Below are positions 32,691 to 45,945 of a DNA stretch of 64,000 nucleotides, piece by piece. Both the position numbers and the translations under genes were made by a program. Numbering within the stretch: position 1 is the stretch's first letter; each line of letters begins with the position of its first letter. The notes under the pieces were generated by a model, which was given only the letters and a program-made list of their open reading frames with translations, was not told the DNA's origin and ran no database searches. The DNA is taken from NCBI RefSeq assembly GCF_905171775.1, contig NC_053492.1:281452938-281516937 (forward strand). The letters run 5' to 3'. The stretch is from Rana temporaria. Lineage: Eukaryota > Chordata > Amphibia > Anura > Ranidae.

Positions 32691-33570
32691 GGCTGAATGG
32701 CAATGCGAGCATTAATCAGTGAATGACCTGAAACAGGAAATTGCCTTGTCTCTTCAGCGAATAAGGACAGGTTAGCTGTAGCAAACCATGGAATTAGGGG
32801 AATCAGTCAGCCCGTCATTACAAGGTAAGCCAAACAAACACAAAAAGGAATATAGCTGCACAATAACTAATGTAATAAAAACAACAAAAACCTATGAAAA
32901 TATACAAAACCTTTAAGATTTTCTTTGGGAAACAACAGAGTTGCTTTAAAGTCACAAACCCTATTGAATTTACTTTAAATTGAGTGCTATGCAACTCACC
33001 AAAGATAGATTCATTAGGCTTGTATTTTGTTCTTGAATGTACCTTTAGGACATGTACTTGTAATTAACACTTACTCATGTGCTGTGAACACAAACTATTA
33101 TAGAATGAACAACCTTATCACATCTATAGCTAGAAACCTGTACTTACTTGCTGAATCCGAGAAGTAATTTTTTATAAGCAATATACCCTCTAAAAAAAAA
33201 ATACAAAATCCAAATGCTTCTAGAAAGTAAATAGCCTGATTAAGGTTACTTTTTAAACAGGGACCATTTATTATATAATAATACCAACCATAAAAGTGTA
33301 ATTTTAGATAAAAATGGATGATATGACTAAAAAACAAAAAAAAAGCAAAAAACTAAATAAAGACCATGAATACTCACAATCTCTTTGCATACAATAGAAA
33401 CCACCGTAATATGTTTGTACACCAACTAGTCCTACCGCAAATTAATGTTTTTGGTTTTGTTTCACCTCTTCATCATCATTAGCTTTATGGTCCCTTTGTA
33501 CATATTTAGTACCTCGGACCATGGATTTCTGAGTACACTGCAAATTAAAGACTTCTTAATAGTAATCTAT
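32691..33570. other. No recognised feature
   Basis: AT-rich, non-coding in appearance; frames of about 79 codons are antisense and lack domains. Confidence 0.35.
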
Positions 33571-33574
33571 GCAT

Positions 33575-33990
33575 TAAGGTGAAAAAACATCTGATGTTGC
33601 CGGCCCCCCCCCCCCCGTTTTACTCACCTGACCCCTCGAAAGTCCCGTGCTCGGTCCCGAGAGCGGATGGATTAAGAGCAGCGTAGTCATTGGCTGGCGC
33701 TGCTGTCAATCACATCCAGTGATGTGCCACGCAGAGGGGTGGGGCCGAGTGATACAGTGAGCATCTATGGCCGCTCGCTGTATTAGGGGAGCGTGCCTGT
33801 AAATACTTACCACCATGCGAGCGCTCTCGCATGACTGTGGTGAGTTCTTGCGGGGTGGACCAGAGACAGTCGCTGAGGGACCCCAGAAGACGTGGATCGG
33901 GGCCACTCTGTGCAAAACGAACCGCACAGTGGAGGTAAGTATAACATGTTTGTTATTTTAAAGGAAAATATTTTTTATCCTTTACTAACC
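33575..33990. repeat. Interspersed repeat with a poly-C tract
   Basis: It starts near 'gcattaaggtgaaaaaacat', has a C run at about 33605-33616, and ends 'gaggtaagtataacatgttt...ctttactaaccctttaac'. The right-hand motif 'ggtaagtataacatgtttgt' is the complement of a block in 56256-56728 (acaaacatgttatacttacc), so the two are related in opposite orientation. Confidence 0.5.
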
Positions 33991-34631
33991 CTTTAACTTT
34001 ACAATAATAGGATTGAATTGTATTTTTTGCCATTATATTGCACATTGAATACTATTAAGTCTTATTTCCAGCCAGCAAGTGGAGGTTTTAAGGAGCCCCT
34101 TCAATGTAAAAAAATAAACTTGAAAAATACAAAAAAATATATATATTATTATTACCTATCCTTTACAATCTTCAGCCACTGTAATTTTCTGTCAACTTCA
34201 ATTAAATATGGCAGCCTGGAGGCATTATCTGTACAATGCCCCAATAATGTAATTTCCTGCTTGCGTGATTGGCTCATTGATTTCCAAAGACATTTTTACT
34301 AAGATACAGGTCAAATTTTAGGCACTCCCTGTAATAAAAATGTCAGTCTTTGGTGGTTAAATACCTCTAAAGTGATGAAGACCCTGCAGATTTTTTCATT
34401 AGAACACTGAGAATGTACCCGTTTTTTGTAATAAACAAGACCCTCCTTTTCAGATTTAGTCTGCAAAGAAGGACCTGGTAAAACAGATATTGCTTCAGTG
34501 TAACAATAAGTAGGAACCTGCTACAAAGTTTGTTGAAATCACTGCAATGCACATTGACCACCTCAGGGAGGGGGGATTGTGCTCTTTTTTGGATGAGATA
34601 TACCTTGTGATGTCCACGTGAGTCTCACTAA

Positions 34632-34900
34632 CGCTGCGCTCACACTTATGCAAATTGGACGCACGTTTCCTCGCATCCATTTTGCATAGCAAGAGATTGT
34701 GACCGGCTCTCTGTGGAGCCAGTTCACACATCACTGCAGTGGCTCCAGTCTGAATTGCACAGAAGTCCTGTGCGTCTTTTGGTCAATTTTAATGGCCAAA
34801 TTCAGCCCAAAATTCGGGCTGTAATTGCACCTGAAACAGTGAATGGAGATGCACCAGACTCCAGCTGTAAGCCGCTCCGTGTTCCAGTGTGAACCCAGCC
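34632..34900. mobile_element. Fold-back MITE, GCTGSGYTCACAC family
   Basis: 'cgctgcgctcacactta' on the left and 'ccagtgtgaacccagcc' on the right are inverted. Interior blocks (ttggacgcacg... / gaccggctctctgtggagcc) are partly palindromic. Flanks are not a clean duplication. Confidence 0.6.
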
Positions 34901-36866
34901 TGAAGTTCTTCAGTAGTGACATCCTGAAGGAGGGATGTGCAGGGTGACAAACTTCCGTCTATTCTTTTCACATTCTCAATCAGCATTACCCACATAAATG
35001 CAGCGCCCAGGGCACAGTGAGAAAGCACAGTAATCCCTACTGGCTTGCTGCTCTTCCACCATAATGCACAATTAATTTCCTTAACAATATAGAAATAAAA
35101 AAGTGGAAACAGACAATAAAAAAAAGAAATAATGAATGCATGGATGTATTGATGGGAAAATGGGCATATGGATATCAGGTAACAGAAGAAGTAAAGCTGA
35201 CAAATCTTATAACCTCATTCCAGCAAAAACAACATCCAAATCCTACTATTAATGGTAATGACCATATTCCAGAGGACACCTACCTTTGTTAATATATAGT
35301 ATTAGGCATGTCTGTAAAAATATAACAACAGATCATGATTGAAAGACTTGATTATTTGCAGTATCAAGCTGATAACACATTATTCAGAAATGAATATGAC
35401 AATACTCTGCTACCCCCAAGCACTGGTTCTTATTCTCCCAAAGCGTTCAGCCAACCTCTGCAATTCTGCCTGCAGTCATTATTAATATATTCATTTTCTC
35501 CTGTTTTTCATTTGATCAGAGCGGCTCTGCTTTGTCAGGATCATGCTGCGCTCATTTACTGTTCTTTAGTTCAACTTATTTATCACATCTTTCCCCTAGA
35601 AGATTCTTTGTTTATGCTAAAGCCTTTACACCTGGTCTATTCATGAGTATTTATCTGTTCGGCTGTCTTTTAAAACTGTGTGCTGTGATGTCTATGAAAG
35701 GCAATATCTCTGGCAGTATTACATAAATGTCATAGTAAAATACCAGCAGTATACTTTATAGCTTACTCGCGCTTTTTCCCAGGGCAACCCTGATCTTTTG
35801 ATTTGGTCATTTACAGCATATTATTTCACTATAACTCATGGACAGTAATTTTTATATCATGATTCGGTTGATAGTTGCATTTTATTGTGTGTGTGTGTGG
35901 CTGTATAATGTTGTGAATACTATAAAACAAAAGATAATGTTTCATATTTTGTTGCCATGGGGTAAAATAATAACATCTCAGTAACCACCGAAGAGATGAT
36001 TACTAGCTTCTGGTGTGTGTATAAGATTAAAACAAAACCTGATTTCTAAATTTGTGTTTTTTGGTGGTTTCGATATTAAGGAGCACAAGACTTCTAAAAG
36101 TGACCATAAGTATCTAAAATCCAATTTTTATTCAGCCAGCAATCAGTTCAGTAAAAGTGATCCTCCCAATCACTTTTACAATGGTAAGAAGGGTCACTCT
36201 ACTCATGTTACCATGACGGGATGGTTCCCTGGTTCTCCTGTTCCTCTTCGGAGCTTAGGACTGTGGTAAATGGTGGTTACTTTGAGAGCAGGGAATCTTT
36301 TCTTGCCCCTGTGCAACAAATGAACCATGAAATGTTGTGTATTACGTCACTTCCAAGTTCACAGCTGTCATTCCTTACTTGATTAGCTGCATTGGACAGC
36401 AGGGGAGACACTGAGGGTGGTCTGTATTTTTTAGCTGCAGTGGAGGGCAGGGAAGACATTGGGGGTCTAATGGACCTTTGATGTCTCCATAAAGGGTACC
36501 TGTCAGCTGCCAATGCTACCACACAGGGGGCTTGTTAGCCCTCTCATGACAGCAAAAATTAACCACTAGGTACGCGATCTGAAGCAGAGTGGACTCCCTG
36601 CCACAGTAAATCTACATTGGGCAGTACGCAACTGATTAAATAAATAATAACAAAATTATGATATTTATTCTCATAATAAAGCAATTGTAAAAAATAAATA
36701 CAAATAATAAAAAAATAAGAGTACCCCTATCCCCCTTGCTCATATACATAAAAGCAAATGTTAATATAGGCCCCCATGTGTATGTAAACAATGATTGCAC
36801 CACATATGTCAGGTTTTGTTGTAAACATTGGAATGAGAGCAATAATCCTAGGGCCATAATTCATGG
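34901..36866. other. Long non-coding stretch
   Basis: No clear transposon ends and no gene. A 103-codon frame at 35335-35646 (+) has no domain I recognise and no obvious splice context. Confidence 0.35.
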
Positions 36867-37382
36867 TTAAAGGGGAGTTACAGCCAATTTGTATGTTTAT
36901 TAAAACTCAGCAGCTACAAAAAGTGTAGCTGCTGGCTTTTAATAAACAGACACTTACCTGCTCCAGCGCTCCAGCGACGCGCTGGCCGAGGCTCCGCTCC
37001 TCTCCCCCCCTCCCCGGCCGGCTTCTTCATTCTCAGTGTGGGCACCTGGCCGTGACAGCTTTCGGCTTCACGGCCGGGCACCCACTGCGCATGCGCGAGC
37101 GGCACTGCGCATGCACGAGCGGTGCGGCCCGGCGCTGCGCCGTGTAATTGGCCAGGAGATCGCCTAGGACCTGTGACGTGTCCTAGGCGATCGCCTACAG
37201 CAGCCCCTTCCTGTAGGCGATTAAGCTTAGTCGCCTACAGGAAGGAGGAAGTGGGACAGGAAGTCCCACTCTTCCTGAAGCCCCCACTCCCCCCCAAAAA
37301 AAATTACATGCCAAATGTGGCATGTAAGGGGGTGAGGAGTGGGATAAGCGGAAGTTCAAATTTGGGTGGAACTCCTCTTTAA
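36867..37382. mobile_element. TTAA-bounded fold-back element
   Basis: GTTAAAGGGGAGTT on the left mirrors AACTCCTCTTTAAC on the right, one mismatch in 14. Interior palindromes include 'cctaggcgatcgcctac' repeats and 'gcgcatgcgcgagcgg' / 'gcgcatgcacgagcgg' tandem units. Non-coding. Confidence 0.65.
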
Positions 37383-38928
37383 CTCCAAACTTGTAAAGAC
37401 TTCAAAGGATTACCGGTTAAAAAAATAATGTACTGTATTTTTTTGCCTTTTCATGGATGCATGAAATTTTGAACCTTGACAATTATGGAATCTATTTACT
37501 GGATGCAACCCTATTCTTTATATTTTGCCAAAAAGTTTATTTATTTGTGTGTTTGTGCAATAAAATTGCTAAACATAGGTATTTGATAAACAGCTGCGTA
37601 AATATTGTGCAAATGGTGGGGAAAAAAATAAAAATAAAAAAATGAATTAAATAAAAATTCCACGGCCACCATTTTGTTCTATTTTATGCTTTTCATACAA
37701 TATGTGATGTTTGAGAGTTTTAGGTAAATTTCCAGCAAAAAAGTTTCCCTTAAAATAATTATTGTGAAGCAGTAATTAAAAAAAAAAATGGTAACCGGCT
37801 AAAATGTTACAAGTGCTGATATGTAAGTAAGGCAGGCTTACCTATCATTTACACGTATTACAGCTAATGTGTTCAAATCTGTGCATTAGCACTTGATGAA
37901 CTTGTCTGTTTACAAATATTGGCATAGCATGTTTACAAAGAAGTGAATGTGACTTTCACAAAAAATTCACTGCAGTGAATCAATCACTGTAATTTAAAAT
38001 ACATGTACCCAGGGCTTTTTTCAGGGGGAACTTGGGGGAACTCAGTTCCACCACCTCTGACTCAGACCCTTTGGTGCCTGCTCACCACAATCACTTGTAA
38101 ACACAGAAGTCTGTTTTTTGTGTTTACAAGTGACAGCTCTGCACTCTGTGTATAATCCCCTGAACTCTGCGCTCTGTATGTTATGCAATCCCGGTATTTA
38201 ATGCCCCTTTAAGACCCTTCTACTGTTTGTGAAAACTAAACGGGGTCGTGGTTGAGTTCCTGCACCTATTTTCTGAGAAAAAAAGCTCTGCATGTACCAG
38301 TAAGACACACCTGCCGTATATGTTTGCTGAAAGTCAGATTGACTGCTTTATGGATACACCATTAGTGTAATCACCAAGTATTTTCCAACTTTTGATTTGA
38401 TTGATATTTTCCAACTTTGATATTTAGGACATTCAAGAGGTGAATTTGGATGAATGTTAATGGACATGCCAGAGACCCAACTTAGATTTCAAATTGAAGT
38501 TTCCATATTCTTGGTTTGGGGAACAGCAGAGTGCCAAGACCCTTTGTTGCCTCTTTTTAGACTTATGTTGGTTATAGCATTTAAGTCTAGCGTGCCATTT
38601 TAAAACAACACTGGATAAACAGTTACTTGTCCCAGCACTGTTTTATAATGGCATTAGCTGTGACAGGACCTGAAGAGGTTTCATCCAGAGACCTTCAATG
38701 ACAGTCTGGCACACTTGCTGCAATTCTACTGTAGGTGCGTTTGATTGTCCTGGTTCCTGGCTTGCAGCCACTGTTAGCAGAATGCCAGAGCACTTAAAGT
38801 GTGGAAAATAATTGTATTTTTAAAGGTGTATTCTTATTTATTTTTTGTATATGATTAAAAGCACAAGGTGCATTATAAGAGTAAAAAAAAAAAAAAAAAA
38901 GAGATTTAAAAGTGTGAAAAAAGCCTAA

Positions 38929-39318
38929 GGGCACCTTCATACAGGCGGACAGATCAGGTCCTCCTGTCAGTTTTTCAGGTGGACCCAATCAGACTCTCCA
39001 GTCTCCTCTATGGAGTGGCGGGTGTCAATGGACATCTGTCTGTTGAAACCCACCTTCATCCGATCTGATACTGTCAGCTAAAAACAGACAGGTGGGAATC
39101 CGTTCCCCATTCATCTGGCAGATCGGATTGGATGGCAGTTGGGTGCAAATGGACAGGCAGTCTTTACCACCCATAGAGGAGAGCAGGCTATGTCTGTGTC
39201 TGCTCAGCATAAGCGGTGTGGACACAGACCAGCCATCTGCCTGCTCATGGGGGTCTAGCAGACAGATTAACCGCTGAGCAGGAGGACTCCAGCAGAGCCC
39301 ACACTGTGCAAAGGGGCC
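38929..39318. mobile_element. Fold-back MITE, GGGCACCTTCATACAGG subgroup, TAA duplication
   Basis: GGGCACCTTCATACAG on the left and CTGTGCAAAGGGGCC on the right are degraded inverted ends with TAA flanks (38926-38928 and 39319-39321). The interior contains complementary 'gacaggtgggaat'/'ccatctgtc' style blocks. Same family as 10054-10413. Confidence 0.65.
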
Positions 39319-39373
39319 TAAGTTTAATTCTTCTTCTGTTTCTTCCCCCTCCTTCTACTTATCTTATGTATAC

Positions 39374-40795
39374 TTAGTGTATTTTTCGGACCACAGGATG
39401 CACTTTTCCCCCCAAAAATATGGGGGGAAATGTCTCTGCGTCTTATGGTCCGAATACTGAATGGCCACCCCCGTCTCCGCCATTTAACATACTGGGCCGG
39501 TGGTCAGAGAGCACGTTCGCAGAGGGCAGGCAGCCGGCGCCATCAGCTTGAGCTCACAGGGGGTCAGACTGGTCCATCTTTTTCCCAGCAGCACTCCTGC
39601 ATGTATGACACAGCAGGGCCGGGGCGGCCCTTGTAAAATTAGTGAAACAAGAAAGTGCAGCGCTAATGAGTTGTGATCAATATTAAATTGACACAACAAT
39701 GGATATACAAAAATGTGTATACAAAAATGTATATAAATGAAGTCCATTACTTTTGAGATTTTGTATCTCATTTGAAGGTGGGTGGATCACTCCAGTGAGT
39801 AGATGCATTCACAGTTCAATACAAAAGTGGTGAGTGGATGGAACCACATGAGGTGCATAGTTGTCTGAAGAAATCATCAAAGGCATCAATTTGAAAAAGT
39901 AAACAAAATGGGTACTCTTACCGACAGGTGTGGACTCAACTGTTACTACTAACAGCAAGTCTGAAAAGCGTAATGGACTCAGCAGACCTGGATCTCTGCA
40001 CAGGCGGTCACTCTGGGCGGCGATGGCCGTATCAATCCGATGAGACGATTACCACCAGTACCAGGAACCAAACGGATGCGACTTTCGATGCAGGTCATGT
40101 AGGGGGCCCCAATGAATAGGCAGGACATAGATGGACACAAAAAATGGGAAAGAAAAAAGAGTGCTCCAAATGGTGCAGGTCAAATTAAACAATGACAGGT
40201 TTTATTTGAAGTTAAAAGTCATAAAAATCATGTGAATGTACAATAAAAGCAGTATGGGGTGCTTGTAGAATTAGCCCAGGAAGCTTTGTAGCAGGTTCAG
40301 TGCACGGAGGCACGCCCACACACATTACTATGTGTTGCTGTCGGCCTGTGTTCTGTCATATTTTCCCACATCGTCAACTGCGCCTGCGCGTCCACGAGAA
40401 CGTCAATCTGAATCATGTAGTCTTACTTCACACTGCGCCTGCACAGCCTTTCTTTAACATGCTATCCCCTGAATACATTACCGTAAATACCGGTAAATAC
40501 AGGTACATTAACAACACTTGCCGCTGCACTGCTCCTGTCACCTAAAAAAAATCAAAACAATGCATACAAAGCAATGCACGGTACACCAAGTAATGCACAT
40601 TAAACAAATCAATCTACATGTTTTATTAGACACTATACAAAACAATGCACATATTTTATCAGACGCTTATGATATACAAATTGTGCACCATTCAGTACAC
40701 CATTTGGGTCAGAATATTTTTTTTCTCATTTTCCTCCTCTAAAACCTACGTGCGTCTTATGGTCAAGTGCGTCTTATGGTCCAAAAAATACGGTA
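39374..40795. mobile_element. Element with TATTTTTCGGACCAYAAGAYGCAC termini
   Basis: The left end 'gtatttttcggaccacagga' plus an inner 'gcgtcttatggtccgaatac' faces the right end 'gcgtcttatggtcaagtgcgtcttatggtccaaaaaatacggta'. The ends are inverted copies of one another, each with a doubled inner motif. The 1.4-kb interior is not coding and contains extra repeat sequence (about 39640-40300), probably inserted. I recall this terminus as a common vertebrate DNA-transposon end. Confidence 0.6.
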
Positions 40796-41343
40796 TCTAT
40801 TTTTAATCTGCTCTGGCCCACATAATCCTACAGCTCCAGCACAGGAAGTGCTTGACAAACAGCTGTGAATTCCAGGATCCGTAAGCTCCCATGGCTCAGC
40901 TGTTGTCAATGCTCTTTCCTCTTCCCTGCGGCAGCTTCTCACTGAAAATCCAGACCTGTGGGGTCACATGACGGGACTGGAGCAGACAAAAAATAGATAA
41001 GTACATACAGGTAGACCTTTTTACGTTAGACAAGATAGGAGAGGGGGAGGGGAAATTTTTAAGGATATATAGTGTTAGGCTTTTCTTCCACTTTAAGGTT
41101 CAATTTGAAAGAAATACAGTATGAAAGTGGAAAGTGATATGAAAGGGAAGATACCTAGCAACAGAAGCCACAATTTGCAAAGGAATTTACCCTGCAGCTT
41201 AGTTAATGTAGTGAATTTTCACTTTGCAAAGAATATTAATAAAACAGCATTTTTGTTTGCACATAATTGGTTGATGGATGTCTGCAGAGCTTTACCTCAT
41301 CCACTAAGCTCTGGGGAAAGTTTGTATGCATAGTGAAGAGTAT
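40796..41343. other. No recognised feature
   Basis: About 550 bases between two elements; a 70-codon frame at 41121-41333 (+) has no domain. Not coding on the evidence available. Confidence 0.35.
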
Positions 41344-41614
41344 GGCCCCGTACACACGGCCGAGGAACTCGACGTGCCAAACACATCGAGTTCCTCGGCC
41401 AGTTCAGCCCTGAAGCCGCCGAGGACCTCGGCGGGCCGAGAGCTCCCATAGAACAACGAGGAAATAGAGAACATGTTCTCTATTTCCTCGCCGAGGTCCT
41501 CGTCTGCTTCCTCGGCCGAAAGTGTACACATGGCCGTGTTTCTCGGCAGAATTCAGCCAGAAACTCGGTCGGAAGCTGAATTCTGCCGATGAAACTGGTC
41601 GTGTGTACGGGGCC
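41344..41614. mobile_element. Fold-back MITE, GGCCCCGTACACACGGCCGAG subgroup
   Basis: GGCCCCGTACACACGGCC on the left and GGTCGTGTGTACGGGGCC on the right. The interior alternates 'gaggaactcgacg' and 'cgaggtcctcg' hairpins around a central AACATGTT. Same subgroup as 14782-15050. Confidence 0.8.
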
Positions 41615-41842
41615 TGAGTTTACCTTTAGTAGATCAACCCCAATATATCCAGATGAAAAGAGATATAATATGCCAGGGCAGACTGCACAAGTTAAAATTT
41701 GTAAAGGTGCTGTATTAAGACTTTTTACAAAAAAATAAAAAAGACCCTGACACTGGACTGTAAAAAGGTGAAAAGGTAAACCCTCTTTGTCACAGAGGCG
41801 GATCCAGAGTCTAGTCCTGGGATGGGAATTGCCAGAAAATAT

Positions 41843-42510
41843 GGCCCAGATTCTCAAAGGGCTTACGACGGCGCAACGCCATGTACGCCATCGTAAGTCC
41901 TAATCTGGGCCGTCGTATCTATGCGACTGGCGTAAGGCTCTTACGCTGTTGGATCTTAAATGCATTTTTTTTTTGTCCGCCAGGTGTCGCCTCCGTCGTT
42001 TTCCCCATCGAGTATGCAAATTAGCTAGATACGCAAATTCCCGAAGGTACGCGCGGCCGACGCAGTGAAGTTACGATGTTTACGTTAGGTTTTTCCGGCG
42101 TAAAGTTGCACCTGCTATATGAGGGGCAACCAATGTTAAGTATGGCCATCGTTCCCGTGTCGAAATTTATAAATTTACGTTGTTTGCGTGAGTCATCCGT
42201 GAATGGGGCTGGACGTCATTTACGTTCACGTCGAAACCAATGACGTTCTTGCGACGTCATTTGGAGCAATGCACCCTGGGATATTTTTCGGATGGCGCAT
42301 GCGCAGTACGTTCGGCGTGGGAACGCGCTTAATTTAAATGTTAATTTGAATTAGGCGGGCTTGCGCCGGGTGATTTCCGCTACGCCGCCGCAACTTTACA
42401 TGCAAGTGCTTTGTGAATAAAGCATTTGCCTGTAAAACTTGCGGCGGCGTAGCGTAAATGAGATACGTTACACCCGCCGACATTTACGCCATTCTACGAG
42501 AATCTGGTCC
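41843..42510. mobile_element. Fold-back MITE, GGCCCAGATTCT family, TAT duplication
   Basis: GGCCCAGATTCTC on the left mirrors GAGAATCTGGTCC on the right, with TAT on both sides (41840-41842 and 42511-42513). The interior has CpG-rich 'cggcgtaa' tracts as in the related copies. Confidence 0.75.
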
Positions 42511-42821
42511 TATGTCTTTACCCTGGATCCAGCATAATTTGCTGTGCTACCTTTGTTCCAAGCTACACAGCTTTTTTCCTAAAAACGCCTGCTTCATACT
42601 GAACTTGAATGCTGGATCCCATTTATTGATGAGAAAAAGCCATACTCAAGATAATATCAAGCCATCACTTGGAGTACCATTTACATGAATGCAGTGATAG
42701 CATGTGCAATAGGAAATGGTCATTTTCAGGCAAAAGACTGTGCATTGGTGTTAATTGGTGGAGGGAGCTGAAAAAATTAAGTACAGCTGTACTTTAGATA
42801 AAAGACAAGCAAATGAAAGCT

Positions 42822-43190
42822 TAAAAGAGAAGTACGGGAATCAGGGTTATTGCAGATTTATACTTACCTAGGTGGATGTAGCATTGGTCCGATGCTGTGT
42901 CTGTCCCCTGGCTCCTTTACACCGAGAACCAAGCAATCTAAAACAGAGTCGATCGCTCAGAGAGCAGCTCTCTGCTCTGCCCCCTCCTCACTCACTGGAG
43001 CGCTGAACTTTGGAGGGGGCAGGAACGACTAGCTCAGCAGGGTGTCAGTCCAGGGATCTAGGGTGGATCCAGACTCCGTGGTCATGATGACACGGAGCCT
43101 GGACCAATTCTGTGACATCAGCCCTCTCTGCTGAAACTGGGTCAAAGGAGTGAAGAACGAACTGCACTTCTGTGATCCATAGGAGAAGTA
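42822..43190. repeat. Interspersed repeat, opposite orientation to 6934-7290
   Basis: Contains 'acttacctaggtggatg' and 'gtggatccagactccgtgg', the complements of blocks in the first copy. The outer pieces 'agagaagtacggg' and 'aggagaagtacagcc' look like its ends, but they are not cleanly inverted. Non-coding. Confidence 0.5.
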
Positions 43191-43269
43191 CAGCCATATT
43201 GATTTCATAGATGAATTTTTATCTTATGTGGTTCATATTGTTTTAATCAAGACATTTTTATATTTCAAG

Positions 43270-43443
43270 GACATTATTTTTGACCACTGCACCTTCTTCC
43301 CTATTACTGAAATTAATGTGACAAAAAAGCTGATCATTTTAGGCACCTCAGAAAGTGGTATACAGTTTGTCCCCATCCCTCAAACTGACAATTTTTGCCG
43401 CCTGCCCCTACAGAAAAGTAACATCTACTGGCAGCAACATCAG
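43270..43443 (+). other. Exon-like open segment, 58 codons, possibly host-derived
   Basis: The segment is preceded by a T-rich tract ending tatttcaag and followed by CAG|gtattt, so it has plausible acceptor and donor sites. Its 174 bases are an exact codon multiple and open in one frame. The peptide includes TEINVTKKLIILGTSESGIQ followed by FVPIP, which has the rhythm of a beta-propeller blade (WD40- or sema-like). I do not recognise the gene. No neighbouring exon was found, so it may be an isolated exon of a gene with very long introns, or chance. Confidence 0.25.
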
Positions 43444-45160
43444 GTATTTAATCTATGTTACCGCAGGATTTAGAAAAACAAAAACGATTCTGTTATTGTT
43501 ATTTAACAGTCTTTAGATGTGTTATTTTTTTGCCCATAGTCACACTTTTATATACTGTGGTTTTATATTTGCTTCCAATTATGAGTGGACTGCAAAAAAA
43601 CAACAAAAAGAAAGCACAAATTACTCGGTAAGTGTAAAAACAAAGTATTTACAAAGCTTCATTAATCCAAGTTTTTTTCTTTACATATATACAGGGAAGA
43701 TGAAAAAAAAAAAAAACACAAAAAAAAAAAAGACAGCTTTCTCTTTTGACTGATTATGTACTTTCTTGGTGACAAAATGCCAGCCCATCACAAGAAAGAG
43801 CACCAAGTTATTAAATATCTGATCTGCAACTCATTCGGGAACTTTGTGAAGTTGTAAGACCTGGCAGGTTGTCAGGGAAACAAGAAAATGCAGCGCAAAC
43901 CTTGTGTGCTATGCAGACGCTTAAGATTTTCTTTTTACAATGACCTTAAAAGGCAGCTTTATCTTTTATTGGAACCAATGTGTACCAAAGCATATAATAT
44001 ATACAGTGCGTGTATGTATATTATATACTGTAGGCATTTAAATAATGGCAATAATAAATGCAAAGTAAATAAAAAGACAAAAATAATACAAGTTTTCAAT
44101 ATACAGTAAGATACAGTATACAGTAGTTAAGAAAAATACACAATTTATAAATGCATTCTGCATTCTAATCCAGGAATTAACTAATGACATATTTCACTGT
44201 TATAAGCAACCTTTTTTTTTCTGAATGAAATACATTCATTCAACGTTTACTATTGTGATCAGCTGTGATTGGCCATGGGAAGCAGTTAAAGACAACCTAA
44301 TATTACAATTGCTTTGACACTGTCCTTCCTCATTGGACAAAATGCATGTAGTACCCATGCTGTTGAGATCTGACCTACTCCCCCCACCCAGCCCCTATGT
44401 CAAATCTGGCAAATGCTTAAGAAAACTGATTCATCATAACAGGAACCTGCCTTGGCTCAGAGAACTAACCAGAGACAAGGGGAAATCAGAGAGACAAGAG
44501 GCTGAAATGTCCCTCCTCTATCTGCATCCTTAAAGTGCTCTGAGTCTAGACAAATTGTCATTATGAATCATATGATCAGTCCATCTCCTTCTTAGCTGTT
44601 GTCAGATTTGACATGGGGGAATGGGGAGGGCAGATCTCATAAGTAGATTTAGGAAGCACCAAGCAATGTAGGAAAATGTGCTACATGTACTTTGTCCCAT
44701 GGGTGACAGCATTGTCAACCTTTTGAGGTGCTAATTAACCGTGGACAGGCATTTGTATGAGACCCCCTTATTACATGGCCTTCAGCTCACTGGTATGATG
44801 TACATTACACATTTTTGCACACACTATTTTTCACTGTGCATTTTAGACAATTTGCTAAAGACCCCTGAAATTATATATATATTTTTTTGAAAGCAAGGTT
44901 CCTGTACAAAAAACAAAATGCAGTCCCAGTTTTTAATGTCACACAATTGGAGCAAATGTTTATGAAATCTACACTTGTAGTAAAACATACACCAAAGTAG
45001 ATTTGTTGCACCCAAACACACATTTACCATTAATTATAGAAGATGTACAGTATACTTACGGGAAGGAACCTCAGCATTTTTGTTACCTTTTAGGCCAGGT
45101 CAGATTCGCTTTTCCAAAAACAAACAAACACTAAAACCCTCTAATTTTCAATTTCTAATA
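43444..45160. other. AT-rich stretch, no gene or clear element
   Basis: Contains poly-A runs (about 43700-43735) and short frames with no domain. No terminal inverted repeats were recognised. Confidence 0.35.
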
Positions 45161-45164
45161 ACAT

Positions 45165-45872
45165 GGGGTAGATTCAAAGAGCAATTGCGCCTGCGTAACC
45201 ATAGTTACGCAGCGCAATTGCTTACTTGCCCCGGCGTATCGAATGCTCCTGATTCAGGAACCTTGATACGCCGACTGCAGCCTAAGAAATGACTGGCATA
45301 AGGCTCCTTATGCCGTCATATCTTAGGCTGCATTCTTACGCAGGCCGCTAGGTGGCGTTCCCGTTGTGGTCAGCGTATAGTATGCAAATTGCATACTAAC
45401 GCCGATTCACAACCCTACGCGAGCCCTGCGTACGCAGTTTACGTCGTTTGCGTACGTCGGTTTTTGCGTAAGGCTGCCCCTGCTATTAGCAGGGGCAGCC
45501 AATGCTACGTATACCCGTCGTTCCCGCGTCGCAAAATTTTAAATTTACGCTGTTTGCGTAAGTGAATCGTGAATGGCGCTGGACGCCATTCACGTTCACT
45601 TTGAAGCAAATGACGTCCTTGCGACATCATTTACCGCAATGCACGTCGGGAAAGTTTCCCGACGGAGCATGCGCACTACGCTCGGCACGGGAACGCACCT
45701 AATTTAAATGATCCACGCCCCCTACGGGATCATTTAAATTGCGTGCGCTTACGCCGGGCATTTTGCCGGAGCGCCTATGCAATTTACAGAGCTACTGCTC
45801 CGTGAATTTAAGTGTAGCCCAGATAATTTGTGGGGGCCGTAAAAACTGCGCAAATCTACCTGAATCTACCCC
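45165..45872. mobile_element. Fold-back MITE, GGGGTAGATTCA family
   Basis: GGGGTAGATTCA (45165-45176) and TGAATCTACCCC (45861-45872) are exact 12-base inverted ends. The interior has 'gcgcaattgc', 'tatgcaaattgcata' and other palindromes. Related to GGGCCAGATTCA copies by terminal and interior similarity. Confidence 0.75.
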
Positions 45873-45945
45873 AATGATGGCAGCATTAATTTAAAGAAGG
45901 AAAAAAATGATTTCTGCAATGTCTTAGCCCTTTCTCCAACATTAA

